From an uncultured Legionella sp. (GTDB lineage: Bacteria; Pseudomonadota; Gammaproteobacteria; Legionellales; Legionellaceae): DNA of 42,638 nt. Made by a program: the position numbers and the translations under genes. The notes under the pieces are model-generated. The model had not been told where the DNA came from, ran no database searches, and saw only the letters and a list, made by a program, of their open reading frames with translations. Positions within the stretch are counted from its first letter, which is position 1. Every line of letters starts with the position of its first letter. Where the stretch lies: assembly GCA_903877115.1 (NCBI GenBank), contig CAIRCS010000166.1:1-42638 (forward strand). Reading direction: 5' to 3'. This document shows, in pieces, positions 1 through 11,137 of the stretch.

Positions 1-77
1 AACGAGCAATGAGTCGTCATCAGCATACTGAGACACAACCCCACCCCCAGGCGCCACCGACGCGCAGCGTTCATCAT
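1..77 (-). CDS. N-terminal fragment of an outer-membrane efflux lipoprotein candidate, truncated by the window edge
   Basis: Reverse-strand reading MMNAARRWRLGVGLCLSMLMTTHCS, signal-peptide-like with a Cys; its ATG overlaps the adaptor stop (ATGA). Position after adaptor and RND pump fits an OMF gene. Confidence 0.4.
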   Translation of the reverse strand, partial: MMNAARRWRLGVGLCLSMLMTTHCS

Positions 78-1240
78 AATTCGGTTTGAATGTTGGCATC
101 CACCCTGTCAACCCGTTGTCCTGCATACAACGAATCGGGTGGATTAATGATAATGTGCTCTCCGGGTTGAATACCATGCTCAACTCGCACCTTTTTACCA
201 AAATCAGTCGCAATATCAATATTTTTGAATATCACATATCCTGTATCATCTACCGTTGCAATTTGCAGACCTGCGGCTTGAAAAATCAACGTATTCACTG
301 GCAAAATCACCGATGCTTGCGGATGCTCGATAGGAATTTCCACCATCGTATACCCACCTGGAAATAACACACCATCGCGGTTATCTACCCAAAACTCTGC
401 TTGTAAAGTTTGTAAACTCGCATCAATATTTTCAGCAGTTTTGAGCAGCTTGCCAGTAAACACTCGGCCAGGATGTTCTGCGAATCGCAAATACACGGTC
501 ATATTAGGAGTGATTTTGGTAGAATAGGTTTGCGGCACATTCACATACAAACGCAATTTATCTGATTGTACGATCTGAAAAAGTGGTTGGGCTTCAGCCG
601 GATTAGAACCAATATTAATCAAATCACCAATATCCGTTTGTCGAGAGCTAATCACACCATCAAACGGAGCAACCACGGTTTCAAAATTCACGAAAGCTCG
701 CAATTTGTTAAAATTTGCTCTGGCCTGAAACATAGTAGCGGCCAAAGAAGCAGCACCGTATGTTTTATCATCGGTCGCTTGCTTTGAAACTGAATCCGTT
801 TTTAATAAATTAACCCAACGTTTGGCTGTAATTTGAGCCAAATCATTCTGAGCAGTTGCATAGTTCAAATACGATTCTGCTTCGTGTAATTGCGCATCCA
901 ATTCTGGGCGATCAATCACCGCCAAAACATCCCCTTTGCGCACATGATATCCAATATCCACATACCAAAACTTTAAATAACCTTTTGCTCGGGCATAAAC
1001 TGTAGCACCATGCCAAGGCATAACAAATCCAGGAAGGTAAATTTTTTCGGTAGCTGTACTATTTTGTGCAGTAATCGTTCGGACCAACGGCACTGAACTA
1101 GCCAACGTGTTTCCCTTAAGCCGCCAATAAGCAAATATCCTTACTGTAAAAATCACCACGACCAAAATGACCACTGCAATGCCAATCCATTGCCACCGAT
1201 GTTTACGCCAATTTATACTTTCATACATCTCATCAAACAT
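74..1240 (-). CDS. RND efflux periplasmic adaptor (HlyD/MFP family)
   Basis: ORF with N-terminal TM (WQWIGIAVVILVVVIFTVRIFAYW), biotinyl-lipoyl-like 'VIDRPELDAQLHEAESYLNYA' and 'VVAPFDGVISSRQTDIGDLI'. Start taken as MFDEMYESINWRKH, overlapping the upstream RND stop. Confidence 0.88.
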   Translation of the reverse strand: MFDEMYESINWRKHRWQWIGIAVVILVVVIFTVRIFAYWRLKGNTLASSVPLVRTITAQNSTATEKIYLPGFVMPWHGATVYARAKGYLKFWYVDIGYHVRKGDVLAVIDRPELDAQLHEAESYLNYATAQNDLAQITAKRWVNLLKTDSVSKQATDDKTYGAASLAATMFQARANFNKLRAFVNFETVVAPFDGVISSRQTDIGDLINIGSNPAEAQPLFQIVQSDKLRLYVNVPQTYSTKITPNMTVYLRFAEHPGRVFTGKLLKTAENIDASLQTLQAEFWVDNRDGVLFPGGYTMVEIPIEHPQASVILPVNTLIFQAAGLQIATVDDTGYVIFKNIDIATDFGKKVRVEHGIQPGEHIIINPPDSLYAGQRVDRVDANIQTEL

Positions 1241-3940
1241 GCGATGGTTCCTGAGTTCTATGTAAAATTTTAAACACGGTTTGTACAAAAAATAAGGTTT
1301 TAAAAGTGGATTGTTGCGTAGCAATTTGCCCACGCACAAAAATTTGCGACCCTTCTGGCAAATCCTTTGCCGTTTCTTTGATGATGCGATTCAGATCAGA
1401 ACCCACGGCACCCATATCACGTCCATCTACCCCAGCTAGAATATTTAACATTGGTTGTACATTATAATGTGAAGCAACCAAAGGGACCCCAACGCGTTTA
1501 ATACTCGCCACTGCTCCTAAAATTTGCATAGGCGTGCTGACAGCGGCATTGGTAATTGGCATATTCAATAAATCTTGAACCGTATCAATTTCATATTGCG
1601 GCATTTGGGTTGTTATTTGATAGTTCATTTTATTGTCCGGATCCACCCAAAAATTAGGGGTGGTCTGAAATGAACCGGCCAAAGCAATCATTAAATTATT
1701 ACCAATGTCTTGCTGCGTAAACCCTAACTCCTTCGCACGGGTTCGGTCCACATCTACAAACAGCGCAGGATATTGATCTGATTGCCGAATTCTAGAATCT
1801 ACAATCCCAGGAATAGTCCGGATCCGTTGCAATAATCGCCGCGCATAATTATGGTTAGCGCCGTGGTGCAACCCAATAATCTGAATATCGATATCTGCAG
1901 GGTGACCAAAATTAAGAATTTTTCCCACCATGTCCGCAGGTAAAAAAGCAAAATCCACTGATTGGAATTTCTCACGTAATTTTTCGCGCAACAAACGCGT
2001 ATAAAATTGCACCGGGTGATGATGTTCTTTTAAAGCAATAAACGTATCCGTGTCATTAGCCCCATTGGTCCCGGTATCGTTATACGTTAAATTCACCCCA
2101 CTAATCGGAAGACCGATATTATCAACCGTAGAATCCAACTCATCTGCAGGAATGACTTGCTTAATCACCGTATTCACTTCAGCAGCAATTTTCGCAGTTT
2201 CTTCAATTCGGGTACCTGCTGGCGCAGAATAATGTAACAATATTTGCCCTGCATCTACTTTGGGAAAAAAATTGGATCCCAATGCCGGCCACAATACCAA
2301 TATAGACAAAAATGCCACCCCAAAAAACACACTAGCAAACTGTTTTTCATTGCTCAAAACCCAATCCAGATTTTCTTGATAGCGGGTTTGCAAGCGTCTA
2401 AATTTCTCATCAAACCAATGATGAAACCGAGCCAAATGCGTTGGTGCTTGCGCTGTATCTGAGTGAGGCGTGTCTAATAAGTACAATGCCATAGTCGGCA
2501 ACAAAGTTCGGGATAAAAAATAGGAAGCAATCATGGCAAAAATCACTGCTTCGGCCATGGGAACAAATAAATATTTGGATACGCCATCCAAATAAAACAT
2601 GGGAATAAACACAATACAGATACACATGGTCGACACAATCGCAGGAATTGCAATTTGATTGGCCCCGTCTAAAATAGCCTCTTTCAATGGCTTACCTTGT
2701 TCCAAATTCCAATTAATATTTTCAATCGCAACCGTGGCATCATCGACCAATATGCCAACCGCCAAAGCCAGCCCCCCCCAATGTCATGATGTTGATGGTA
2801 TTCCCTAATGCTGACAGGATGGTCAACGAGGCCAAAATAGACAAAGGAATGGAAATAGTAATAATCAAGGTAGAGCGCATACTACCCAAAAACGCTAAAA
2901 TCATTAACGCCGTCAAACAAGCTGCAATCACGCCTTCAGTCACCACACCCTTAATTGCTGCCGTCACAAATATGGCTTGATTGCCAGAAACAGACAAATC
3001 TAGCTCTTTGGTCAAATTAGCTTTGATCAAAGGGATCAGTCCAATCACTCGATTAATAATATTTAAAGTAGATGCACTGCCGGTTTTCTCTACGCCCAAC
3101 ATCACAGCACGCATGCCATTGTGATTCACAATATTGGTTTGTGGGGGGATCGCGTACATGCCCCACATCACGCGTATAAATGATTTTATTGTGCGCAGCC
3201 AATACAGGCATATAATTCAAATCTTTGACTTTAAGCGGACTATTATTAAATTTAATGATGTATTCAGTAAGGCCAATTTTTTTGGTCCCACCGGGAATAA
3301 TCAAACTTTGATTATTCATTGCCTGATTCACATTTTGTGCCGACAACCCAAATTCTTGCAGTCTTTTATTATTCACATCCACCATAATGACCCGCGATTT
3401 TCCTCCATACCCAGGAGGTACTGACGCCCCCTGCACAGTCGCCAATTGAGGGCGTACAAAATTATTGGCCAAATCATTCAGTTTTTGTTCCGGCAACGTA
3501 TCGCTAGATAGTAATAGATTCACGACAGGCACCGTAGCAGCGTTATAACTTAAAACAAAAGGTGGCGTAATCCCAGGTGGAAGGTATTTCAGCATGGTTT
3601 GCGCAATCGCGGTGACTTGAGCAAGAGCGATCCCGATGTCGACCCCCTTCTGAAAATATAATCTGGTCACCGAAACCCCAAGCAAAGATTGAGATTCCAT
3701 ATGCTCAATATCATTCACAGTGGTCGTCGCGGATAATTCAAAAATAGTGGTAATGCGGTTAGCCATATCATCTGGTGGCATGCCAGAATATTGCCAAACA
3801 ACTGAAACAACGGGGATATCAATAGACGGAAAAATGTCCGTAGAAGTACGTAGGATTGATAACACACCCATAAGCAATAATAAAATAGCCAACACAACAA
3901 ATGTATACGGTCTAGACAATGCAAGTCTGACAAGCCACAT
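1233..3940 (-). pseudogene. HAE1-type RND efflux permease, split by two frameshifts into three ORFs (3053..3940, 2740..3171, 1233..2765)
   Basis: Three collinear ORFs each match consecutive parts of one RND pump (MWLVRLALSRPYTFVVLAI...; ...NHNGMRAVMLGVEKTGSASTLNII...; MAVGILVDDATVAIENI...). Breaks near 3143-3150 and at a C8/G8 tract 2772-2779. Confidence 0.9.
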
Positions 3941-4070
3941 AGCAATCCATGTCTACTGGTATCAACTCATTATGATGAAAATTTATTTTAAACACAATGG
4001 GAAGTGTGATGACTTATAGGATGATAAGGGATTAAAATTACCGACTATATGTGATAGAGAAGAACGAACT

Positions 4071-4814
4071 ATGAAAAAACAAAAAAAAGACGAATTCACT
4101 TGTTTTGTTTGCCAACAATCCTTTTTAAAACAAGAGGTAATTTCTGGTGAATTAGTCCAGAAAGAACTTGCTCACGAGATTAAAAAAATTGCTCCCGATT
4201 GGAACGCCACCCATTTTATATGTCACTCCGATCTGGCGCTCATGCGCTCGCATTATATCCATTCATTGCTCAATACTGAAAAAAATGAACTAACCTCCCT
4301 GGAACGCTCAGTTTTGAAAAGCATACAAGAACATGAGCTTTTATCAACCGATATTGAAGAAGAGTTTGATAAAAACTGGACATTTGTTGACAAACTAACC
4401 GATAAAATTGCAAAGTTTGGTGGGAGTTGGGGATTTTTGATTTGTTTTGGTGTTTTTCTAACAGCATGGATAATAACCAATTCGCTCATCCTCTTTTTAA
4501 GACCGGTCGATCCTTACCCTTTCATTTTTCTTAATTTGATTTTATCCTGCCTTACAGCAATGCAAGCTCCCGTTATCATGATGAGTCAAAATCGCCATGC
4601 TGAGAAAGATCGATTTCGATCGCAACATGATTATAAAGTCAATTTGAAAGCTGAACTAGAAATTCGCAGTTTACATGAAAAAATAGACCATTTGCTCTCG
4701 CATCAATGGGAAAAAATGGTGAAAATACAAGAAATGCAACTTGCAATGCTAGCCGAGCTAAATAGCTTGAAAAAAGCCCGAGTGCCAACTAAGCGCTTAA
4801 AAAAGACTGTGTGA
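4071..4814 (+). CDS. DUF1003 domain-containing membrane protein
   Basis: Core 'DKLTDKIAKFGGSWGFLICFGVFLTAWIITN...PYPFIFLNLILSCLTAMQAPVIMMSQNRHAEKDR' is typical of DUF1003; N-terminal CxxC and later CH. Confidence 0.88.
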   Translation: MKKQKKDEFTCFVCQQSFLKQEVISGELVQKELAHEIKKIAPDWNATHFICHSDLALMRSHYIHSLLNTEKNELTSLERSVLKSIQEHELLSTDIEEEFDKNWTFVDKLTDKIAKFGGSWGFLICFGVFLTAWIITNSLILFLRPVDPYPFIFLNLILSCLTAMQAPVIMMSQNRHAEKDRFRSQHDYKVNLKAELEIRSLHEKIDHLLSHQWEKMVKIQEMQLAMLAELNSLKKARVPTKRLKKTV

Positions 4815-4837
4815 AATTAAATTTTTGAGCACAGTCC

Positions 4838-4914
4838 TTAGGGCGTGTCATCAATTAGTATTTTCGGCTGCAAACCGAGCTAATTTGCTCAAACTAATTG
4901 ATGACACGCCCTAA
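4838..4914. repeat. MITE-like palindromic element with near-perfect ~20-bp terminal inverted repeats and TA flanks
   Basis: TTAGGGCGTGTCATCAATTAGT (4838-4859) is the reverse complement of ACTAATTGATGACACGCCCTAA (4893-4914); about 33 nt interior. Confidence 0.8.
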
Positions 4915-4931
4915 TGAAGAGGTTTCTATAA

Positions 4932-5708
4932 GTGAATAAAACATTACAGATTATCTATACGAACGTAACAAAAATTCTGTTACTGTTTTTAAGCGTTGGA
5001 ATTTCTCTTTTCGCGCCAAACAGTTGCTTAGCCGGTAATGACTGCGTGATATTACTCCATGGTTTGGCAAGAACCAACCACTCGATGGCAAAGCTAGAAT
5101 CAACCCTAAAAAAACATCATTATATAGTCGTAAATAATAATTACCCATCGACTAAAAAAACAATCGAACAACTTGCCAACGAATTCATCCCACCTATGCT
5201 CTATCAATGCTTAAAGCACCATCCTAAACACATTCATTTTGTAGCCCATTCATTGGGAGGCATGATGGTAGAACACTATTTACAAACCCATACCATTACT
5301 AAACTAGATACGATTATCATGCTCAGTCCTCCGAATCACGGTAGTCCTTTAGCCGACCTCTTACATAACAATAAGATCGTACAGCTTATTCTAGGGCCAT
5401 CTATTCAAGAGTTAACCACTCAAATAAAGGAATCACCTCTAAAACGTGGTCCGTATAAAATTGGCATTATCGCTGGAAACCGGAGCTTCAATCCTTTGGG
5501 CGCATTTATTTTTGATGAACCTAATGATGGCATAGTCCCAGTATCCAGCACCAAAATGAAAAAAATGAATGATTTTATTGTTTTGCCAGTCACCCATACC
5601 TTCATGATGCGAAATGACAGGGTAATCACGCAAATTTTATGTTTTTTAAAACGTGAACATTTCTGTTTGAGCATAGACAAGACAAAAGCATCGCCCAAGT
5701 CATCCTGA
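4932..5708 (+). CDS. secreted alpha/beta hydrolase / lipase-like protein
   Basis: GTG start; signal peptide; 'CVILLHGLART' oxyanion region and 'HFVAHSLGGMM' nucleophile elbow (GxSxG variant AHSLGG). Confidence 0.8.
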   Translation: MNKTLQIIYTNVTKILLLFLSVGISLFAPNSCLAGNDCVILLHGLARTNHSMAKLESTLKKHHYIVVNNNYPSTKKTIEQLANEFIPPMLYQCLKHHPKHIHFVAHSLGGMMVEHYLQTHTITKLDTIIMLSPPNHGSPLADLLHNNKIVQLILGPSIQELTTQIKESPLKRGPYKIGIIAGNRSFNPLGAFIFDEPNDGIVPVSSTKMKKMNDFIVLPVTHTFMMRNDRVITQILCFLKREHFCLSIDKTKASPKSS

Positions 5709-5744
5709 CAAAACGTTGGGACTTACATTGCAATAGTCATAGCC

Positions 5745-5827
5745 GTCTTTGCGAGCGTAGCGAAGCAACCCAGTGGCCTTGGCTTATAAAAAAAACCAGT
5801 GGATTGCTTCGCTACGCTCGCAAAGAC
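5745..5827. repeat. inverted repeat (24-bp arms)
   Basis: GTCTTTGCGAGCGTAGCGAAGCAA (5745-5768) versus TTGCTTCGCTACGCTCGCAAAGAC (5804-5827). Confidence 0.85.
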
Positions 5828-5860
5828 TGCGTTTTTTAAACATATTTCGCTTAGCCTGAC

Positions 5861-5913
5861 GGCTCTGGGCCTTGGCCCAACAGCAGTATTTCGTTGGGCC
5901 AAGGCCCAGAGCC
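5861..5913. repeat. inverted repeat (21-bp arms, 11-nt loop)
   Basis: GGCTCTGGGCCTTGGCCCAAC (5861-5881) versus GTTGGGCCAAGGCCCAGAGCC (5893-5913), perfect. Confidence 0.85.
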
Positions 5914-6210
5914 TCACTACTAAACTTTCATTCAAAGACAGTAACTCCCCACGTCATGTATGGACCCCACATGCAGATCCCACTCCGGTGAACAGTCATG
6001 AGTTATTCCAAGGATTATTTAAATCCTACCTCCACCAGAACTTTAAAAAATTTAAATGCGATCCAGGAAGAGTTGGCCTTACAATAGAGCCAGGGAGAAA
6101 TTAAAATAAATGCCGCAAATTCAGGCGGTAAGACTTACTCTGATGTCTGTGCAAATTTTAGATTTTCTTGAGTGAACGAGTAGGAAAAGTAGGGCATGTT
6201 AAACAAAAGT

Positions 6211-6293
6211 GTCATCCCCGCGCAGGCGGGGATCCATCCCTGATTTAGTACTGTAGCAATATGCAAATGGATTCCCGTCTTCGCCGGAATGAC
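6211..6293. repeat. dispersed palindromic repeat pair (GTCATyCCCGC..GCGGGrATCCAT type)
   Basis: gtcatccccgcgcaggcggggatccatccc at 6211-6240 and inverted partner atggattcccgtcttcgccggaatgac at 6267-6293; same family at 30842-30924 and 34371-34402. Confidence 0.8.
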
Positions 6294-6302
6294 ACGGTTT
6301 CC

Positions 6303-7619
6303 TTAATACCGATAAGCCTCAGGCTTATAAGGACCCTGTACTGGCACCCCAATATACTCGGCTTGTTCTTTGGTTAACTGAGTTAACCGCACACCGATAC
6401 GCTCCAAATGAAGTCTCGCGACTTTTTCATCCAAGTGTTTCGGTAATACGTACACTTGATTCGCATAGTCTTTAGCTTTGGTGAACAACTCAATTTGCGC
6501 CAAAACTTGATTGGTGAAAGATGCCGACATAACGAAACTAGGATGTCCCATCGCACACCCCAAATTCACCAAACGACCTTCCGCCAAAATAATCAAACGT
6601 TTCCCGTCTGGAAACACCACATGATCCACTTGAGGCTTGATATTGTCCCAAGTATAAGCACGCAATGATTGCACATCGATTTCTGAATCGAAATGACCAA
6701 TATTACATAAAATAGCTTGGTCTTTCATTGCCAACATATGAGCATGAGTCACGACATGGAAATTACCGGTAGCAGATACCAAAATATCCACTTCGTCTAC
6801 CACATCCTCTAACGTCACTACACGATACCCTTCCATCGCGGCTTGTAACGCACAAATGGGGTCGATTTCTGCAATCGATACAATCGCGCCTTGACCACGC
6901 AATGCTTGCGCACAACCTTTGCCCACATCACCGAAGCCAAGAATAATGGCTTTTTTACCGGCAATCATGACATCCGTTGCACGTTTAATCCCGTCCAATA
7001 AAGACTCTCTACACCCATATAAATTATCAAATTTAGATTTGGTCACAGAGTCATTCACATTGATTGCAGGGATTTTTAATGTGCCTTGTTTAGCCATCTC
7101 ATACAAACGCGCTACCCCTGTTGTGGTCTCTTCAGACACACCCATCAGATTGGCGAGTAATTCAGGATATTGTTCATGCATCACAACAGTCAAATCACCG
7201 CCGTCATCCAATAATAAATTCGGCGTCCAACCATCTGGTCCACGAATAGTTTGCGCGACACACCACCAATATTCTTCTTCAGATTCGCCTTTCCAAGCAA
7301 AAACTGGAATCCCTTTGGCCGCAATCGCCGCAGCAGCATGGTCTTGTGTAGAAAAAATATTACACGATGACCAGCGAACATCCGCTCCCAATGCTAATAA
7401 CGTTTCAATCAATACAGCCGTTTGAATCGTCATATGCAAACAACCAGCGATTCGTGCACCACGCAAAGGTTGCGATTGAGCAAACTCTTTTCTAATGGCC
7501 ATCAAACCTGGCATTTCTGTTTCAGCAATCGCAATTTCTTTACGACCCCAAGCTGCCAAAGACATATCAGCTACTTTATAATCTTGTGTTTTCACGCGTT
7601 CACCCATTACGACAGACAT
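6303..7619 (-). CDS. ahcY: adenosylhomocysteinase
   Basis: Full-length match in character: '[42 protein letters not shown]', '[18 protein letters not shown]', C-term '[10 protein letters not shown]'. Confidence 0.97.
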   Translation of the reverse strand: MSVVMGERVKTQDYKVADMSLAAWGRKEIAIAETEMPGLMAIRKEFAQSQPLRGARIAGCLHMTIQTAVLIETLLALGADVRWSSCNIFSTQDHAAAAIAAKGIPVFAWKGESEEEYWWCVAQTIRGPDGWTPNLLLDDGGDLTVVMHEQYPELLANLMGVSEETTTGVARLYEMAKQGTLKIPAINVNDSVTKSKFDNLYGCRESLLDGIKRATDVMIAGKKAIILGFGDVGKGCAQALRGQGAIVSIAEIDPICALQAAMEGYRVVTLEDVVDEVDILVSATGNFHVVTHAHMLAMKDQAILCNIGHFDSEIDVQSLRAYTWDNIKPQVDHVVFPDGKRLIILAEGRLVNLGCAMGHPSFVMSASFTNQVLAQIELFTKAKDYANQVYVLPKHLDEKVARLHLERIGVRLTQLTKEQAEYIGVPVQGPYKPEAYRY

Positions 7620-8791
7620 ATATCATCCTTTAGATTAGAAAAATTAACTGCTTTACGCAATTCAGCCACTTTATCCGTGCGCTCCCATGGAAAATCAGGA
7701 CGGCCGTAATGCCCATAAGACGCTGTTTGACGATAAATGGGTCTCAACAATTGATGGTGATCGATGATGCCTTGCGGCGTCAAATCAAAATGCCCATGAA
7801 TCAAATCAATAATCTTCTTGTTTTCAAATTTTGACGTACCAAACGTTTCAACGTAAATAGAAGTTGGCTCAGCAACACCAATCGCGTAAGAAACCTGAAT
7901 TTCACATTTATCGGCAATCCCAGCCGCTACAATATTCTTAGCCACATGGCGCGCAGCATAAGCAGCAGAGCGATCAACTTTCGAAGGATCTTTACCAGAG
8001 AAACAGCCACCGCCATGTCTTGCCATCCCGCCGTATGTATCTACAATGATCTTACGTCCCGTCAAACCGCAATCCCCTAAAGGACCACCAATCACAAATC
8101 GGCCAGTAGGATTAATAAAATAGCGCGTAGCAGAGGTTAACCAAGCAGCTGGCAACACGGGTTGAATAATATGTTCCCGCACAGCTTTTACCAATTCGGC
8201 ATGCGAAATATCTTCTGAATGTTGCGTAGAAAATACAACCGTATCTACGGCTACGGGCACACCATTTTCATAGCGTAACGTTAATTGGCATTTACCATCT
8301 GGACGTAACCAAGGTAATTCTTGAGTTTTTCTCAGCAAAGCATGACGTTCCATCAAAAGATGGGAATAAGCGATCGGAGCAGGCATTAATACTTCAGTTT
8401 CACGTGAGGCATAGCCAAACATCATGCCCTGATCTCCCGCACCTAATTGCTTGGTTTGTTGATTATCCACACCCTGTGCAATATCAACTGATTGTTTGCC
8501 AATAGCAGACAATACCGCACAAGATTCCCAGTCAAAACCCATTGCAGAACTATTGTAACCAATATCACGGATCACACCGCGTGCAATAGCTTCTACATCA
8601 ACCCAAGCTTTGGTAGTGATTTCGCCACCAACTAGAACCATCCCAGTCTTAACAAAGGTTTCACACGCCACGCGTGCATGCGGATCTTGCGCTAAAATCG
8701 CATCCAACACGGCATCAGAAATTTGATCAGCAATTTTATCTGGATGCCCTTCGGCAACCGATTCAGAGGTAAACACATTTGTTTGATTCAC
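7607..8791 (-). CDS. metK: S-adenosylmethionine synthase
   Basis: '[31 protein letters not shown]', '[12 protein letters not shown]', '[32 protein letters not shown]'. Confidence 0.98.
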   Translation of the reverse strand: MNQTNVFTSESVAEGHPDKIADQISDAVLDAILAQDPHARVACETFVKTGMVLVGGEITTKAWVDVEAIARGVIRDIGYNSSAMGFDWESCAVLSAIGKQSVDIAQGVDNQQTKQLGAGDQGMMFGYASRETEVLMPAPIAYSHLLMERHALLRKTQELPWLRPDGKCQLTLRYENGVPVAVDTVVFSTQHSEDISHAELVKAVREHIIQPVLPAAWLTSATRYFINPTGRFVIGGPLGDCGLTGRKIIVDTYGGMARHGGGCFSGKDPSKVDRSAAYAARHVAKNIVAAGIADKCEIQVSYAIGVAEPTSIYVETFGTSKFENKKIIDLIHGHFDLTPQGIIDHHQLLRPIYRQTASYGHYGRPDFPWERTDKVAELRKAVNFSNLKDDICLS

Positions 8792-8819
8792 AGATTTTTA
8801 CTCCTTTAAATATATTTAT

Positions 8820-9962
8820 CTAACGCGCCCTACTTTGTGCAGCACGATGTACGCTCATATTATGAATAAATTGTTCAAAAATACTTTGTATATCATGCGG
8901 TCCCGGGCTTGCTTCTGGGTGTCCTTGAAATCCAAAAGCCAAACTATCACGATACATAATACCTTGTAAACTTTGATCGAACAAGGAGCGATGGGTAGCA
9001 ATCAATTCTGCAGGCAAACTGACTTCATCAATCGCAAAACCATGATTTTGACTGGTGATAAATACGCGCTGTTGCCCAGCAATTTCAGCAACAGGATGGT
9101 TGGCCCCATGATGACCACAATTCATTTTAACTGCACGCGCACCACAAGCAAGCGCCAAAATCTGAAACCCCAAACAAATACCAAAGAGTGGTTTGTCTGC
9201 GGCAAGATAAGCTTGCGTCGCGCGAATAGCATAATCACAGGCCGCAGGATCACCCGGACCATTCGATAAAAAGATCCCATCTGGTTGCATGGCAAGCACA
9301 TCCACAAATGGATAATCGGCGGGCACCACCGTTAAAGCACAACCCAAATCACGCAGAATCCTGAGAATACTATGCTTCACCCCAAAATCATGCACTACGA
9401 CTTGATACAACAAGGGGTCTACGTTCTTAGCCCAAGCACCTTGTCCCAAACCCCATTGCCGAATTTCTTTTCCAGAAACCACTTTTGCCAGATCCATGCC
9501 ATGCAATCCAGGAAACGACGCAGCACGTAGTTTGGCTTGTTCTAAATTTTGACCATCAGTTGTCAAACAAGCATTCATAGCGCCTTCTTCTCGAAGACGA
9601 TGCGTAAGCGCCCGCGTATCGATGCCTGCAATAGCCACAACATGATGTTCGCGAAGCCAATCAGACAAAGAATGCGTTGCACGATAATTACTAGGGGTAG
9701 TGGTTGCGTCGCGGATAATCAAACCTGAAGCCCAGACTCGATCCGACTCCATGTCTTCAGGATTACATCCGGTATTGCCGATATGAGCGGCCGTCAATGT
9801 AATCAATTGCCCGGCATAAGAAGGATCAGAGAGGATTTCTTGATACCCAGTCATGGCAGTATTAAAGACCAACTCCCCTACCTGCTCTCCTTCAGCTCCG
9901 ATAGAGACCCCTTCGAACACGGTGCCGTCGGCCAGCACTAGCCATGCAGATTGATTTGACAT
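8820..9962 (-). CDS. carA: carbamoyl-phosphate synthase small subunit
   Basis: '[46 protein letters not shown]', GATase '[15 protein letters not shown]', '[14 protein letters not shown]'. Confidence 0.97.
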   Translation of the reverse strand: MSNQSAWLVLADGTVFEGVSIGAEGEQVGELVFNTAMTGYQEILSDPSYAGQLITLTAAHIGNTGCNPEDMESDRVWASGLIIRDATTTPSNYRATHSLSDWLREHHVVAIAGIDTRALTHRLREEGAMNACLTTDGQNLEQAKLRAASFPGLHGMDLAKVVSGKEIRQWGLGQGAWAKNVDPLLYQVVVHDFGVKHSILRILRDLGCALTVVPADYPFVDVLAMQPDGIFLSNGPGDPAACDYAIRATQAYLAADKPLFGICLGFQILALACGARAVKMNCGHHGANHPVAEIAGQQRVFITSQNHGFAIDEVSLPAELIATHRSLFDQSLQGIMYRDSLAFGFQGHPEASPGPHDIQSIFEQFIHNMSVHRAAQSRAR

Positions 9963-11101
9963 TAAAATTTCATATCTTCAAAAAACTTTTTCACTCCTGC
10001 AAACCAAGAGCTGGATCGTGGGGAATGACTATGTTTGCTTTCATCTATTAATTGTTGAAATTTCTCGAGCAATTCTTTTTGTTCTTTGCCTAATTGCACC
10101 GGCGTTTCAACAATCACCTTACACAATAAATCGCCTTTACTCTGATTGCGTGCTGAGTGTATCCCTTTACCACGTAAACGAAACGATTTCCCTGTTTGAG
10201 TTTCAGAAGGAATTTTCAACGTAACTCGCCCTTCTAAAGTCGGGACCTCTATTTGTCCCCCTAATGCTGCTGTAACAAAATCGATCGGTACTTCACATAA
10301 GAGATCTCGATCTTGTCGTTCAAAGATATTATGAGGTTTGATCGCAACCTGGACATATAAATCCCCAGACGGTCCGCCATGGACCCCAGCTTCCCCCTCT
10401 CCGCTTAAGCGTACACGATCATTAGTATCAATTCCTGAAGGGATTTTAACCGTTAATTTTTTCTGCTCACGAACGCGACCATTGCCATGACAGTCCGTAC
10501 AGGGTTCTGTCACGACTTTGCCCGCACCCTGACAGGACGGACAAGTTTGTTGAATAGAAAAGAAGCCTTGCTGCATCCGAACTTGTCCTACCCCATTACA
10601 GGTTTCGCAGGATTTTGGCTTACTTCCTTTTTTAGCACCGCTTGCATCGCAAGCTTTACATCCAACATGACGTGGTACGTTAATTTCAATTTGCTTGCCC
10701 TGAGCGGCTTCTTCAAGCGTCAGTTGCACAGTCATCTGCAGATCAGCACCCCGTTGAGCGCGCGATTGGCGTCCACCACCTTGGCCTTGTGAGAAGATAT
10801 TTTCAAATATATCCCCAAATACATCGCCAAACCCGCCAGAAAATCCACCAAACCCACCGGGACCACCCTCTACACCAGCATGACCAAATTGATCATAGGC
10901 CGCCTTTTTTTGGGCGTCAGACAAAATAGCATATGCTTTTTGAATTTCCTTAAAGCGCTCTTCTGATTCATTATCGCCAGGATTGCGATCCGGATGATAT
11001 TTCATCGCCATTTTTCGATAAGCTTTTTTTATCTCCGCATCCGACGCATCGCGGCTAACACCTAATAACTCATAATAATCATGCTGCATGCCAATACTCA
11101 C
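9962..11101 (-). CDS. dnaJ: chaperone DnaJ
   Basis: J-domain with HPD, G/F region, four CxxCxGxG-type zinc motifs. Confidence 0.98.
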   Translation of the reverse strand: MSIGMQHDYYELLGVSRDASDAEIKKAYRKMAMKYHPDRNPGDNESEERFKEIQKAYAILSDAQKKAAYDQFGHAGVEGGPGGFGGFSGGFGDVFGDIFENIFSQGQGGGRQSRAQRGADLQMTVQLTLEEAAQGKQIEINVPRHVGCKACDASGAKKGSKPKSCETCNGVGQVRMQQGFFSIQQTCPSCQGAGKVVTEPCTDCHGNGRVREQKKLTVKIPSGIDTNDRVRLSGEGEAGVHGGPSGDLYVQVAIKPHNIFERQDRDLLCEVPIDFVTAALGGQIEVPTLEGRVTLKIPSETQTGKSFRLRGKGIHSARNQSKGDLLCKVIVETPVQLGKEQKELLEKFQQLIDESKHSHSPRSSSWFAGVKKFFEDMKF

Positions 11102-11107
11102 GTGAAA

Positions 11108-11127
11108 AGGGGCTGTTGCCAGCCCCT
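11108..11127 (-). terminator. dnaK-dnaJ intergenic hairpin (attenuator candidate)
   Basis: On minus strand AGGGGCTG-GCAA-CAGCCCCT followed by TTTT; 8-bp perfect stem with a GNRA-type loop. Confidence 0.65.
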
Positions 11128-11137
11128 ATTATATTAA

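Noticed and set aside
2740-3171. Programmed ribosomal frameshifting in the RND gene
   Set aside because: The two breaks need different repairs, RND pumps are not known to use frameshifting, and decay or sequencing error is simpler.
5723-6104. ORFs 5723..5935 (-) and 5799..6104 (+)
   Set aside because: They read through opposite arms of palindromic repeats and resemble each other by symmetry; not credible proteins.
6919-7425. 168-aa plus-strand ORF inside ahcY
   Set aside because: Antisense to a fully conserved essential gene; a shadow ORF from codon bias.
7607-7619. metK/ahcY 13-nt overlap as a novel translational coupling device
   Set aside because: Short overlaps are common, and an alternative ahcY start (second Met) removes most of it.
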